A model generated the notes under the pieces. The model did no database searches, had not been told where the DNA came from, and saw only the letters and a program-made list of their open reading frames with translations. DNA of 24,150 bases from JBMNRY01 sp050944915 (GTDB lineage Bacteria; Bacillota; Limnochordia; JAAZLZ01). Where the stretch lies: positions 1 to 24,150 of the forward strand of contig JBMNRY010000023.1 in assembly GCA_050944915.1 (NCBI GenBank), in the 5' to 3' direction. Positions 1-5,197 of the stretch are shown piece by piece. The first letter of the stretch is position 1. Each line of letters starts with the position of its first letter. A program made the translations under genes and the position numbers.

Positions 1-54
1 GGTATCAAGACTTCAACGCGTCTTGTTCTCAGCCTGACTCACAAGCTCCCCTAG
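1..54 (+). CDS. Possible 3' end of an upstream gene (partial)
   Basis: The first frame of the window is open from base 1 to a TAG at 52-54 and reads GIKTSTRLVLSLTHKLP. It could be the C-terminal tail of a gene that starts outside the window. Seventeen codons are too few to identify a family or to exclude chance, so no function is given. A short inverted repeat, CAAGAC/GTCTTG with an 8-base loop, lies inside it. Confidence 0.22.
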   Translation, partial: GIKTSTRLVLSLTHKLP

Positions 55-63
55 TGGATACGA

Positions 64-80
64 ATATACAATTTGTATAT
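64..80. promoter_or_regulatory. 17-bp perfect inverted repeat, operator-like
   Basis: The sequence ATATACAATTTGTATAT has two perfect 8-base arms (ATATACAA and TTGTATAT) around a single central T. It lies 37 bases upstream of the BirA-like box in the bioY leader. An odd-length, AT-rich dyad of this size is typical of a dimeric repressor site. Which regulator would bind it is not evident from the window. Confidence 0.4.
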
Positions 81-117
81 CTATTTCCCCCTAAGATGAA
101 AAAATCCTCCCGGGAGT

Positions 118-148
118 TCGTTAACGTGGTTTTCTCTTTGGTTGACAA
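118..148 (+). promoter_or_regulatory. BirA-type biotin operator overlapping the bioY promoter
   Basis: Two half-sites, TCGTTAACG at 118-126 and GGTTGACAA at 140-148, have their GTTAAC/GTTGAC cores 15 bases apart. This is the architecture of Firmicutes BirA operators (TTGTTAACC, spacer, GGTTAACAA). The right half-site contains TTGACA (142-147), which can serve as the -35 element. Seventeen bases downstream is TACCCT (165-170), a weak -10 preceded by TGC, as in an extended -10. Bound biotinyl-AMP:BirA would then block transcription of bioY when biotin is plentiful. The match was made by eye; the downstream biotin transporter gene supports it strongly. Confidence 0.75.
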
Positions 149-193
149 TAAGACCCTCCCCTGCTACCCTGGAAGGAAAAGGAGGTCTCCGCC

Positions 194-706
194 ATGGTCG
201 GGAAAAATCTCCTGCGTATCCCTATTTTCGCAGCGTTAACGGCCCTTTTGGCCTTCATCTATATTCCTTTACCCTTCAGTCCCGTACCGGTGACGGGCCA
301 AACCATGGGTCCCCTCTTGGCCGGTATCTACCTGGGGAGTCGGGCTGGTGCTGTCAGTCAAATCATCTATTTGGGTCTCGGCCTCATCGGCCTGCCCGTC
401 TTTGCTGGGGGGACTGCTGGACCGGGGACCCTTGTTGGTCCTACCGGCGGCTATATCTGGGGTTTTATCCTTAGTGCCCTCTTGGTTGGTCGGTTATGGC
501 AACCCCGGACTTCCCGAGGACGACAGGTTTTCATTCTCTGCTTAGGCATGCTGGTCATCTATTTGTTAGGGATCGTCCAATTGAGCCTGGTGATGGGCCT
601 TCCCTTAGGAGCAGCCTGGCAGCTGGGAGCTTTGCCTTTCTTAATCGGCGATAGCTGTAAAATCATGGCCATCTTGTTTTTCCTTGGCCGGCTGCCCCAC
701 CTTTAA
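194..706 (+). CDS. bioY: Biotin transporter substrate-binding protein BioY
   Basis: BioY is the membrane S component that binds biotin, alone or with an energy-coupling factor (ECF) module. The 170-residue protein has the usual length and several hydrophobic segments. Family features include the early segment FSPVPVTGQTMG, the glycine-rich GTAGPGTLVGPTGGY region around residues 75-89 and a final hydrophobic stretch beginning LPFLIGDSCK. The ATG follows AAAGGAGG at the right distance, which fixes the start. No ecfA or ecfT genes are adjacent, so a shared ECF module elsewhere is likely if one is used. The BirA-like box upstream predicts repression by biotin. The stop codon TAA overlaps the stop of the convergent gene, the two sharing TTAA. 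The family call is firm. Confidence 0.93.
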   Translation: MVGKNLLRIPIFAALTALLAFIYIPLPFSPVPVTGQTMGPLLAGIYLGSRAGAVSQIIYLGLGLIGLPVFAGGTAGPGTLVGPTGGYIWGFILSALLVGRLWQPRTSRGRQVFILCLGMLVIYLLGIVQLSLVMGLPLGAAWQLGALPFLIGDSCKIMAILFFLGRLPHL

Positions 707-975
707 TCCCTTGAACCTCTATAACGGGCGTCGAGACCGTGGACAAAGACCAGGATCTCCGCGACCAGGCGGTAAAATTCCGGTGGGATAGTCCCTTCCA
801 AGGAAAGGGGAAACAAACCATCGACCAATTGGGGATGTCGGTAATGGGGAACCCCCGCCTTGGCCCCTTCTTCGATGATCCGCTGGGCCAGCCGACCCCG
901 ACCTTTGGCGATCAACCGGGGAGCCCGGTCCCGCCGGGGAAGATATCTTAAAGCGACAGCCTTTTTCTCCTCCAT
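703..975 (-). CDS. ylqH: FlhB C-terminal-domain-like protein (YlqH type)
   Basis: This small protein matches the cytoplasmic C-terminal domain of the flagellar export switch protein FlhB and the stand-alone Bacillus YlqH. Visible family features are AVALRY near the N-terminus, the APRLIAKGRG segment, the AGVPHYRHPQLVDGLF segment and a C-terminal helix ending in VAEILVFVHGLD. The NPTH autocleavage motif and the membrane domain of full FlhB are absent, as in YlqH. I chose the ATG with GAGGTGA seven bases upstream; a GTG three codons earlier (984) is an alternative. It follows the ylqG-like gene by about ten bases, so the two are probably one operon. Its role is unknown even in well-studied Bacillus; a link to flagellar export is inference from homology. 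Confidence 0.85.
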   Translation of the reverse strand: MEEKKAVALRYLPRRDRAPRLIAKGRGRLAQRIIEEGAKAGVPHYRHPQLVDGLFPLSLEGTIPPEFYRLVAEILVFVHGLDARYRGSRD

Positions 976-985
976 CTTACTCACC

Positions 986-2278
986 TCAACCTCGGAGATC
1001 GATGGGGCCCTGGGGTAAAGCCCGAGGCCCTTCCTCTAGCTGAAATTGAAGGGAAGTTAAATCTAAGCCATACTGGGCCAAAATCCCGGTGAAATCCCGA
1101 GCATATCCCCGCAAGTAGGCTAAGACTTCCCGGGAAGAAGCTTTGACCCAACAATTGGCTGCTCCAGGGACCACCATAAGGGTGATGGTCAACAGCCCCA
1201 AATGTTCCATTTGGAAACTGAAGGTAAGGGTCCTTTTTACCGCCCCTTCCCCGCCCCTATCCCTAAGGACCATGATCCGAACCCCATGTTGGCCTGGTTC
1301 GGCCCCGAAGGGAAACTGCCAAAAAAGAATGGGTATTCCTTCCTCCCAAGGGATCTCCCGCAAAAGGCCTCCCGCCTCAAAATGGACCGCAACCCTTTCC
1401 AAAGAGGAGACCAGCCCTTGGGGCAAAGAATCCCTTTGGCTAAGGAGCTTCTTTATTAACGGTCCAAACTCCCGCCCTTTGGCCTGGACAGGTTCATTAA
1501 GCGCCCTCCCCCCTTTGCCTACCTCCGGCGGGGATGATGGGGCTTTTTCTTCTGCCCCTTCCTGGGGGACTAGATCCCCTTTTCGAGATACCCTTCCTTC
1601 CTGGAACGCCCTGACCAACTTGTTGAGGGCTTCCTCCGGGGGGAGTTGCTCTTCCGAGGAGGCTTCGCCCATAGGCAAATTAAACTGCCGGCACAGTAAA
1701 GCCAGTCTTTCCTTCAGGGGCTCCCAGGCAGGGGGAGCTTCCCAGGCCTGGAGCTGCCCATGAAGGGCCTCTAAATCACCAGCCAATTGTTTTGGTTCTT
1801 GGTAGTAAAGGGCAAGGGCCCTGATGAGCTCTTCCGTGGGGGTAACTCCGTACCGCAGGAGGTGAATCAAGGCCGGGATGTTCCCCGGCAGTTGGGGCAT
1901 CTGGGGCAAAAGCTCCACTAGTTTCTTTGTCAAGGGGCTTAAAGGGGGCAGTCCATGTTGAAGCAACCCTTGGAGGATTTCCTCGGCCTGGGCCGGTTGT
2001 GGCTCCCCTAACAGTTCCCAGAGGGAAGGCTGCTCCAGTTCAGAAACCCCCTGGTCCCCGTTCAAGATCCGCAGCAGGATGGTCCCCTCCCCCCCGGGCA
2101 GGGGTTGGACCAGAAGCCGCTGTCCCTTGGTCAAGGGACAGTCCCGCTGACAAGTTAGCAGTCCGTGGGGGAATTGCAAAACGGCCCGTCCCTCTTGGAC
2201 ATCGACCACGGTCACGAAGAAGGGGGTTGGTGTCAGAAGCCCCCATGAATTAGGCAAATTAACGGCTAAAACGTCCAT
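986..2278 (-). CDS. FliK-like / YlqG-type protein of unknown function
   Basis: The 430-residue product resembles the YlqG family, which precedes ylqH in Bacillus, and has a C-terminal part like flagellar hook-length control protein FliK. The N-terminal third looks like a beta-rich domain with the phrase KGQRLLVQPLPGG. The middle is rich in Leu, Pro, Glu and Gln and probably flexible. The last 110 residues (phrases RTLTFSFQMEHLGLLTITLMV and later SREVLAYLRG) fit the FliK C-terminal fold. The start is the ATG preceded by TTAGGAGGTT; a longer open frame would overlap the divergent gene and has no ribosome site. Pairing with the FlhB-tail homologue mirrors FliK-FlhB interaction in flagella, but no other flagellar gene is visible. 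Function is not established. Confidence 0.75.
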   Translation of the reverse strand: MDVLAVNLPNSWGLLTPTPFFVTVVDVQEGRAVLQFPHGLLTCQRDCPLTKGQRLLVQPLPGGEGTILLRILNGDQGVSELEQPSLWELLGEPQPAQAEEILQGLLQHGLPPLSPLTKKLVELLPQMPQLPGNIPALIHLLRYGVTPTEELIRALALYYQEPKQLAGDLEALHGQLQAWEAPPAWEPLKERLALLCRQFNLPMGEASSEEQLPPEEALNKLVRAFQEGRVSRKGDLVPQEGAEEKAPSSPPEVGKGGRALNEPVQAKGREFGPLIKKLLSQRDSLPQGLVSSLERVAVHFEAGGLLREIPWEEGIPILFWQFPFGAEPGQHGVRIMVLRDRGGEGAVKRTLTFSFQMEHLGLLTITLMVVPGAANCWVKASSREVLAYLRGYARDFTGILAQYGLDLTSLQFQLEEGPRALPQGPIDLRG

Positions 2279-2292
2279 CGGTAACCTCCTAA

Positions 2293-2321
2293 TTCTTATA
2301 TCGGCAGGGGGCACATAGAAT
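2293..2321 (+). promoter_or_regulatory. Weak candidate promoter in the ylqG/patatin divergent gap
   Basis: The 64-base divergent gap holds the ribosome sites of both genes. TTCTTA (2293-2298) and TAGAAT (2316-2321) with a 17-base spacer could form a sigma-A promoter for the patatin gene. The -10 matches 5 of 6 consensus bases and the -35 only 3 of 6. The predicted transcript would begin just before the AGGAGG site, leaving almost no leader, which weakens the case. Confidence 0.25.
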
Positions 2322-2342
2322 GTTAGGACAGGAGGGAAGGCC

Positions 2343-3332
2343 ATGGGCAAATTAGCTTTAGTCCTCAGCGGTGGGGGAGCCAAAGGGGCTTACCAGGTGG
2401 GCGTGCTTCGGGAAGTTCTTCGGCGTCAGTTACCGATTCATCTCATTTGCGGCACATCCATCGGAGCCTTAAATGGCGCTGTTTTAGCCCAAGATCTAGA
2501 GGAAGAAACCGGTGGGAAATATGTGGAGAAATTGGCCAAGAGCTGGTTAGAGGCACCCCAACCCATCGGTTTCCATTGGTGGGGTTTAGTCAAAACCTTG
2601 CTGCGGGGTCGCTCGCCCCTAGCCATGGGTTCCCTTTCGTCGGATCGCCGGGTGCGGCGCCTCGTCGGTCAGCTAATACCTAAGGAGTTGCAATTTGACC
2701 ATTTCACCAAGGTGGAGCTGGCCATCACCGCCACCGATTTGAACCGAGGTACCAGCCGGGTCTTCACCAACAACGATACCCTATCTTTACGCCGGGGAGT
2801 ATTGGCCTCCTGTGCCTTACCATTGCTCCTACCGACGGTGACCGTCGATGGGCGTTATCACACCGATGGAGGCGTCTTTGCCAATACCCCTATTGGGGCC
2901 GCGATGGAACGTGGTGCCACCGAGATCATCGTCGTCTCCTTGCGGCCCCAGGCTAATGATATCTATCTGCAAGGTATCGCTGACGGCGAACCATATGATG
3001 ACCTTTCTTCGGTGGCCACGCGATTGGTCGATCTGATCTTGGACCAGGTTATGTATCGGGAAGTCCATCAAGCCCGGATCCATAACGCTTTGCTGCAGTT
3101 AGCAGGTAAAGTTGAAGGGAAGGTCGGCCAAGAGATTCGACGGATTTTGGGGGTTGCCCCGGGAGTCATCGGCTACACCCGACTAATCGAAATCGCCCCC
3201 GAGACTGTGTTAGAGCCTCCGGGAGCCTTTGGTTTCAACGATAAGGAAAGCATCGCTCAGATCATGAAAAGGGGTGAAGAAGATGCTCGCCAAACCTTAG
3301 CCCATCTTTCACCCCCCATGTTTAACCTTTAG
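2343..3332 (+). CDS. Patatin-like phospholipase family protein
   Basis: This is a cytoplasmic-looking serine lipid acyl hydrolase of the patatin/RssA group, which cleaves acyl chains from lipids with a Ser-Asp dyad. The oxyanion-hole motif GGGAKGAYQVGV is at residues 10-21, the nucleophile motif GTSIG at 37-41 with Ser39, and the catalytic Asp175 in DGGVFANTP. The 329-residue length fits the family. There is no signal peptide or membrane helix. The ATG follows AGGAGGGAAGGCC. It ends inside the 3' end of a convergent small gene (11-base overlap). The natural substrate cannot be read from the sequence. Confidence 0.92.
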   Translation: MGKLALVLSGGGAKGAYQVGVLREVLRRQLPIHLICGTSIGALNGAVLAQDLEEETGGKYVEKLAKSWLEAPQPIGFHWWGLVKTLLRGRSPLAMGSLSSDRRVRRLVGQLIPKELQFDHFTKVELAITATDLNRGTSRVFTNNDTLSLRRGVLASCALPLLLPTVTVDGRYHTDGGVFANTPIGAAMERGATEIIVVSLRPQANDIYLQGIADGEPYDDLSSVATRLVDLILDQVMYREVHQARIHNALLQLAGKVEGKVGQEIRRILGVAPGVIGYTRLIEIAPETVLEPPGAFGFNDKESIAQIMKRGEEDARQTLAHLSPPMFNL

Positions 3333-3558
3333 TGTCGCCTTTATCCTCATCCACAGTCAGATCCTCGTTAAGTGTATAGTCGAGAGGATCCGGCGTCCCG
3401 TAGTCGGCGGTACCGGGCTGAACTGCGCTTTCAATGATCTCCCCCGGCTCGGTGACGGCTATGATCCCCATGTCCGCTAAGGTCCTGATGACCATGCGAA
3501 CCTGGGCTTGAGACAGGCCGCTAGCCTCGGCCACCTCGGCGACGGTAGGCTTATGCAT
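3322..3558 (-). CDS. Small winged-helix-type DNA-binding protein
   Basis: The 78-residue protein opens with a compact helix-turn-helix (TVAEVAEASGLSQAQVRMVI, residues 5-24) followed by a short helix and a beta-wing-like stretch (LADMGIIAVTEPGEII). It then ends in a strongly acidic tail rich in Asp and Glu. I chose the ATG at 3558, preceded by AGGGGTGATT; a longer frame starting further upstream lacks a ribosome site. The SD region lies in the 11-base dyad GGTGAATCACC. It is divergent from lysE and shares the gap with it, so it may regulate that gene and itself; this is inference from position. A -10-like TATAAT sits at 3605-3610 on this strand, without a good -35. I do not recognise a named family. 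Confidence 0.7.
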   Translation of the reverse strand: MHKPTVAEVAEASGLSQAQVRMVIRTLADMGIIAVTEPGEIIESAVQPGTADYGTPDPLDYTLNEDLTVDEDKGDTKG

Positions 3559-3640
3559 CGGTGAATCACCCCTCTCTCCCATGAGTCTACCCCAGAGAGA
3601 TGAAATTATATTCACAACCAGGAACAACGGTCTTTTCTAC

Positions 3641-3670
3641 GAACATATCTATGGGTGATTAGATATGTTC
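3641..3670 (+). promoter_or_regulatory. Inverted repeat enclosing the lysE ribosome site and start codon
   Basis: GAACATATCTA (3641-3651) and TAGATATGTTC (3660-3670) are perfect 11-base inverted arms around the 8-base loop TGGGTGAT. The only plausible ribosome site of lysE (GGGTGA) is in the loop and its ATG (3665-3667) is in the right arm. In mRNA this hairpin could hold back translation; in DNA the same dyad could be an operator. The sequence alone does not choose between the two. Confidence 0.55.
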
Positions 3671-4297
3671 ATTTTCCTTTCGGCATTTACCATCGGCCTC
3701 TCGGGAGCCATGATGCCCGGCCCCTTATTGACGGTGACCATCGCCCAATCGGCCCGTCGGGGATTTTGGGCCGGTCCCCTGCTGGTCCTCGGCCATGGGC
3801 TTTTGGAGTTGACCCTCATCGGTGGATTAATCCTCGGCCTGCAGCAGTTTCTTACCAGGCCTGGGGTCATGGGCCCTTTAGGTCTGATCGGCGGTAGTTT
3901 TTTGTTGTGGATGGGTTGGGGTATTCTCCGCAGTGCCCGTCACACCTATCTAGATACGGCTAATGAAGGAGCCCAGGGGAGCTGGGGACCGGTCCTAGCT
4001 GGGGTTGTAACCAGCATTTCCAACCCTTACTGGATCCTGTGGTGGGCCACCATCGGGGCCAGCTATATTACAATAGCCACCGCCCAGGGTTGGCACCAGG
4101 TGATCGCCTTTTTCAGCGGCCACCTTTTAGCCGATCTCCTTTGGTATTCCCTGGTGGCTTTGATGATTGCCACCGGCAAACAATGGCTCAAGCCAAAGGT
4201 TTACCAAGGAATCCTGTTCCTTTGCGGGTTAGCCCTAGTAGCTTTAGCGGGCTATTTTATCTGGGACGGCTGGCAACTTTTGGCCCTGGGAACATAA
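3665..4297 (+). CDS. LysE family amino-acid exporter (translocator)
   Basis: The 210-residue membrane protein has about six hydrophobic segments and the LysE/RhtB signature at its start: a first helix followed by MMPGPLLTVTIAQSARRG (residues 16-33). The mid-protein motif SNPYWILWW is typical of the family's conserved SNP motif region. Family members export amino acids or related small molecules driven by the proton gradient; the substrate here is unknown. The start codon lies inside a perfect hairpin-forming repeat, suggesting controlled translation or repression. A small winged-helix gene is divergent. The LUD gene follows after about 40 bases in the same direction and could be co-transcribed. 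No terminator is seen between them. Confidence 0.92.
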   Translation: MFIFLSAFTIGLSGAMMPGPLLTVTIAQSARRGFWAGPLLVLGHGLLELTLIGGLILGLQQFLTRPGVMGPLGLIGGSFLLWMGWGILRSARHTYLDTANEGAQGSWGPVLAGVVTSISNPYWILWWATIGASYITIATAQGWHQVIAFFSGHLLADLLWYSLVALMIATGKQWLKPKVYQGILFLCGLALVALAGYFIWDGWQLLALGT

Positions 4298-4338
4298 TTT
4301 TCCTGAGAATAAAAAGCTAAGCAAAGGGAGGTGAACCT

Positions 4339-4998
4339 ATGGACCTAACACCCTTAACTAAGGAGGTAGATGAACGCTATCGGCAAGTCCGGGGAGAACA
4401 AACGGTTAAGGCCTTAGAAAAAAGGGGATTCCCCGCCTGTTATGTGGCGACTAAGGCCGAGGCCGTGGCCAAGGTATTAGAGGTAATCCCCCCGGGGGCG
4501 AGCATCGGTGTTGGTGGTTCCGTAACCATTCGAGAATTGGGTTTGATCGATGAGCTAACCGGCCGAGGCCACCGGGTGATCCATCACTGGCAGTCTGGTT
4601 TGTCGGCAAAGGAAATCGATGGATTGCGGAAAGAAGCCATGTTCGCCGATATCTATCTAACTAGTTCCAATGCCATTACCGTCGATGGTCAATTGGTCAA
4701 CACCGATGGAGTGGGCAATCGGGTCGCAGCCATGATTTACGGTCCGGGCACAGTGGTTGTCATCGCCGGCGTGAACAAAATCGTCGGAGATGTGGAAGGA
4801 GCCTTTGAACGGATCCAGCATCAGGCCGCCCCCAAAAACGGCATCCGTTTAGAGACGAAGACACCCTGCACCATCCTCGGTTATTGCAATGACTGCGATT
4901 CGGCAGCCAGGATGTGTAAAGCCAAGGTGGTTCTGGAGCGAAAACCGACGGCCACCGATTATCAAGTGATCATCGTCGGCGAAGATTTAGGTTACTGA
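4339..4998 (+). CDS. LUD-domain lactate-utilisation-like protein (LutC/YkgG family)
   Basis: The 219-residue product is a stand-alone LUD (DUF162) domain protein like those annotated lactate utilisation protein in clostridia. Diagnostic segments are IGVGGSVTIRELGLIDEL (about 55-72), LTSSNAITVDGQLVNTDGVG (about 111-130) and GPGTVVVIAGVNKIV. The C-terminal part carries a Cys cluster, GYCNDCDSAARMC, which is common in this clostridial subgroup and could bind metal. AAAGGGAGGTGAACCT before the ATG is a strong ribosome site. LutC in Bacillus works with LutA and LutB in lactate oxidation; neither partner is present here, so a lactate role is not demonstrated. A terminator hairpin follows directly. 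Confidence 0.85.
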   Translation: MDLTPLTKEVDERYRQVRGEQTVKALEKRGFPACYVATKAEAVAKVLEVIPPGASIGVGGSVTIRELGLIDELTGRGHRVIHHWQSGLSAKEIDGLRKEAMFADIYLTSSNAITVDGQLVNTDGVGNRVAAMIYGPGTVVVIAGVNKIVGDVEGAFERIQHQAAPKNGIRLETKTPCTILGYCNDCDSAARMCKAKVVLERKPTATDYQVIIVGEDLGY

Positions 4999-5002
4999 GC
5001 CC

Positions 5003-5031
5003 CTAGCCGCCCTGGGGCGGCTAGACCTTTT
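5003..5031 (+). terminator. Rho-independent terminator after the LUD gene
   Basis: CTAGCCGCC (5003-5011) and GGCGGCTAG (5016-5024) form a perfect 9-base-pair GC-rich stem with a 4-base loop, followed by ACC and four T residues. It closes the lysE-LUD unit. A near-copy of this palindrome lies after the iclR gene. Confidence 0.75.
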
Positions 5032-5087
5032 GACGGAATTTTCCCAATTGGTCAAACTGCCAGACTAAAAACCTTGATAAGGGTCAG

Positions 5088-5119
5088 TTTTGCACCATTT
5101 GCAAAAGCCTTCCTATAGG
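5088..5119 (+). promoter_or_regulatory. Inverted-repeat operator and candidate promoter of the carboligase operon
   Basis: The 200-base gap before the carboligase gene contains TTTTGCACCATTTGCAAAA (5088-5106), a dyad with perfect 7-base arms TTTTGCA/TGCAAAA and a 5-base centre. It overlaps a possible -35 (TTGCAC, 5090-5095), which is followed after 18 bases by TATAGG (5114-5119). A repressor on the dyad would block this promoter. The IclR regulator encoded by the second gene of the operon is the natural candidate. Both promoter hexamers are imperfect, so the promoter is less sure than the dyad. Confidence 0.45.
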
Positions 5120-5141
5120 CGGAATTTTTTGATTCATGGGA

Positions 5142-5155
5142 GGTATTTGCATACC
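5142..5155. promoter_or_regulatory. Second short dyad in the carboligase leader
   Basis: GGTAT and ATACC flank TTGC, giving a 14-base dyad about 43 bases before the carboligase start. It could be a second regulator site or a small leader hairpin. The arms are short enough for chance. Confidence 0.22.
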
Positions 5156-5197
5156 CGACGAGAAAGGTCTTAATATCTTCACCTGGGAGGGTTAGCC

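Noticed and set aside
107..116. CTCCCGGGAG palindrome in the bioY leader
   Set aside because: Ten bases only, GC-rich and common by chance; no loop to form an RNA hairpin.
54..239. Open frame on the plus strand running through the bioY leader
   Set aside because: It begins with GTG without a ribosome site, crosses the BirA-like operator and promoter and overlaps the bioY start; composition is not protein-like.
1143..1763. 206-codon plus-strand frame opposite ylqG
   Set aside because: It is antisense to a gene with a clear ribosome site and family features; its product is rich in Ser, Pro and Trp and resembles no family.
2279..2383. Longer start for the ylqG-like gene
   Set aside because: The extension would overlap the ribosome site and first codons of the divergent patatin gene and has no Shine-Dalgarno; TTAGGAGG precedes the ATG at 2278.
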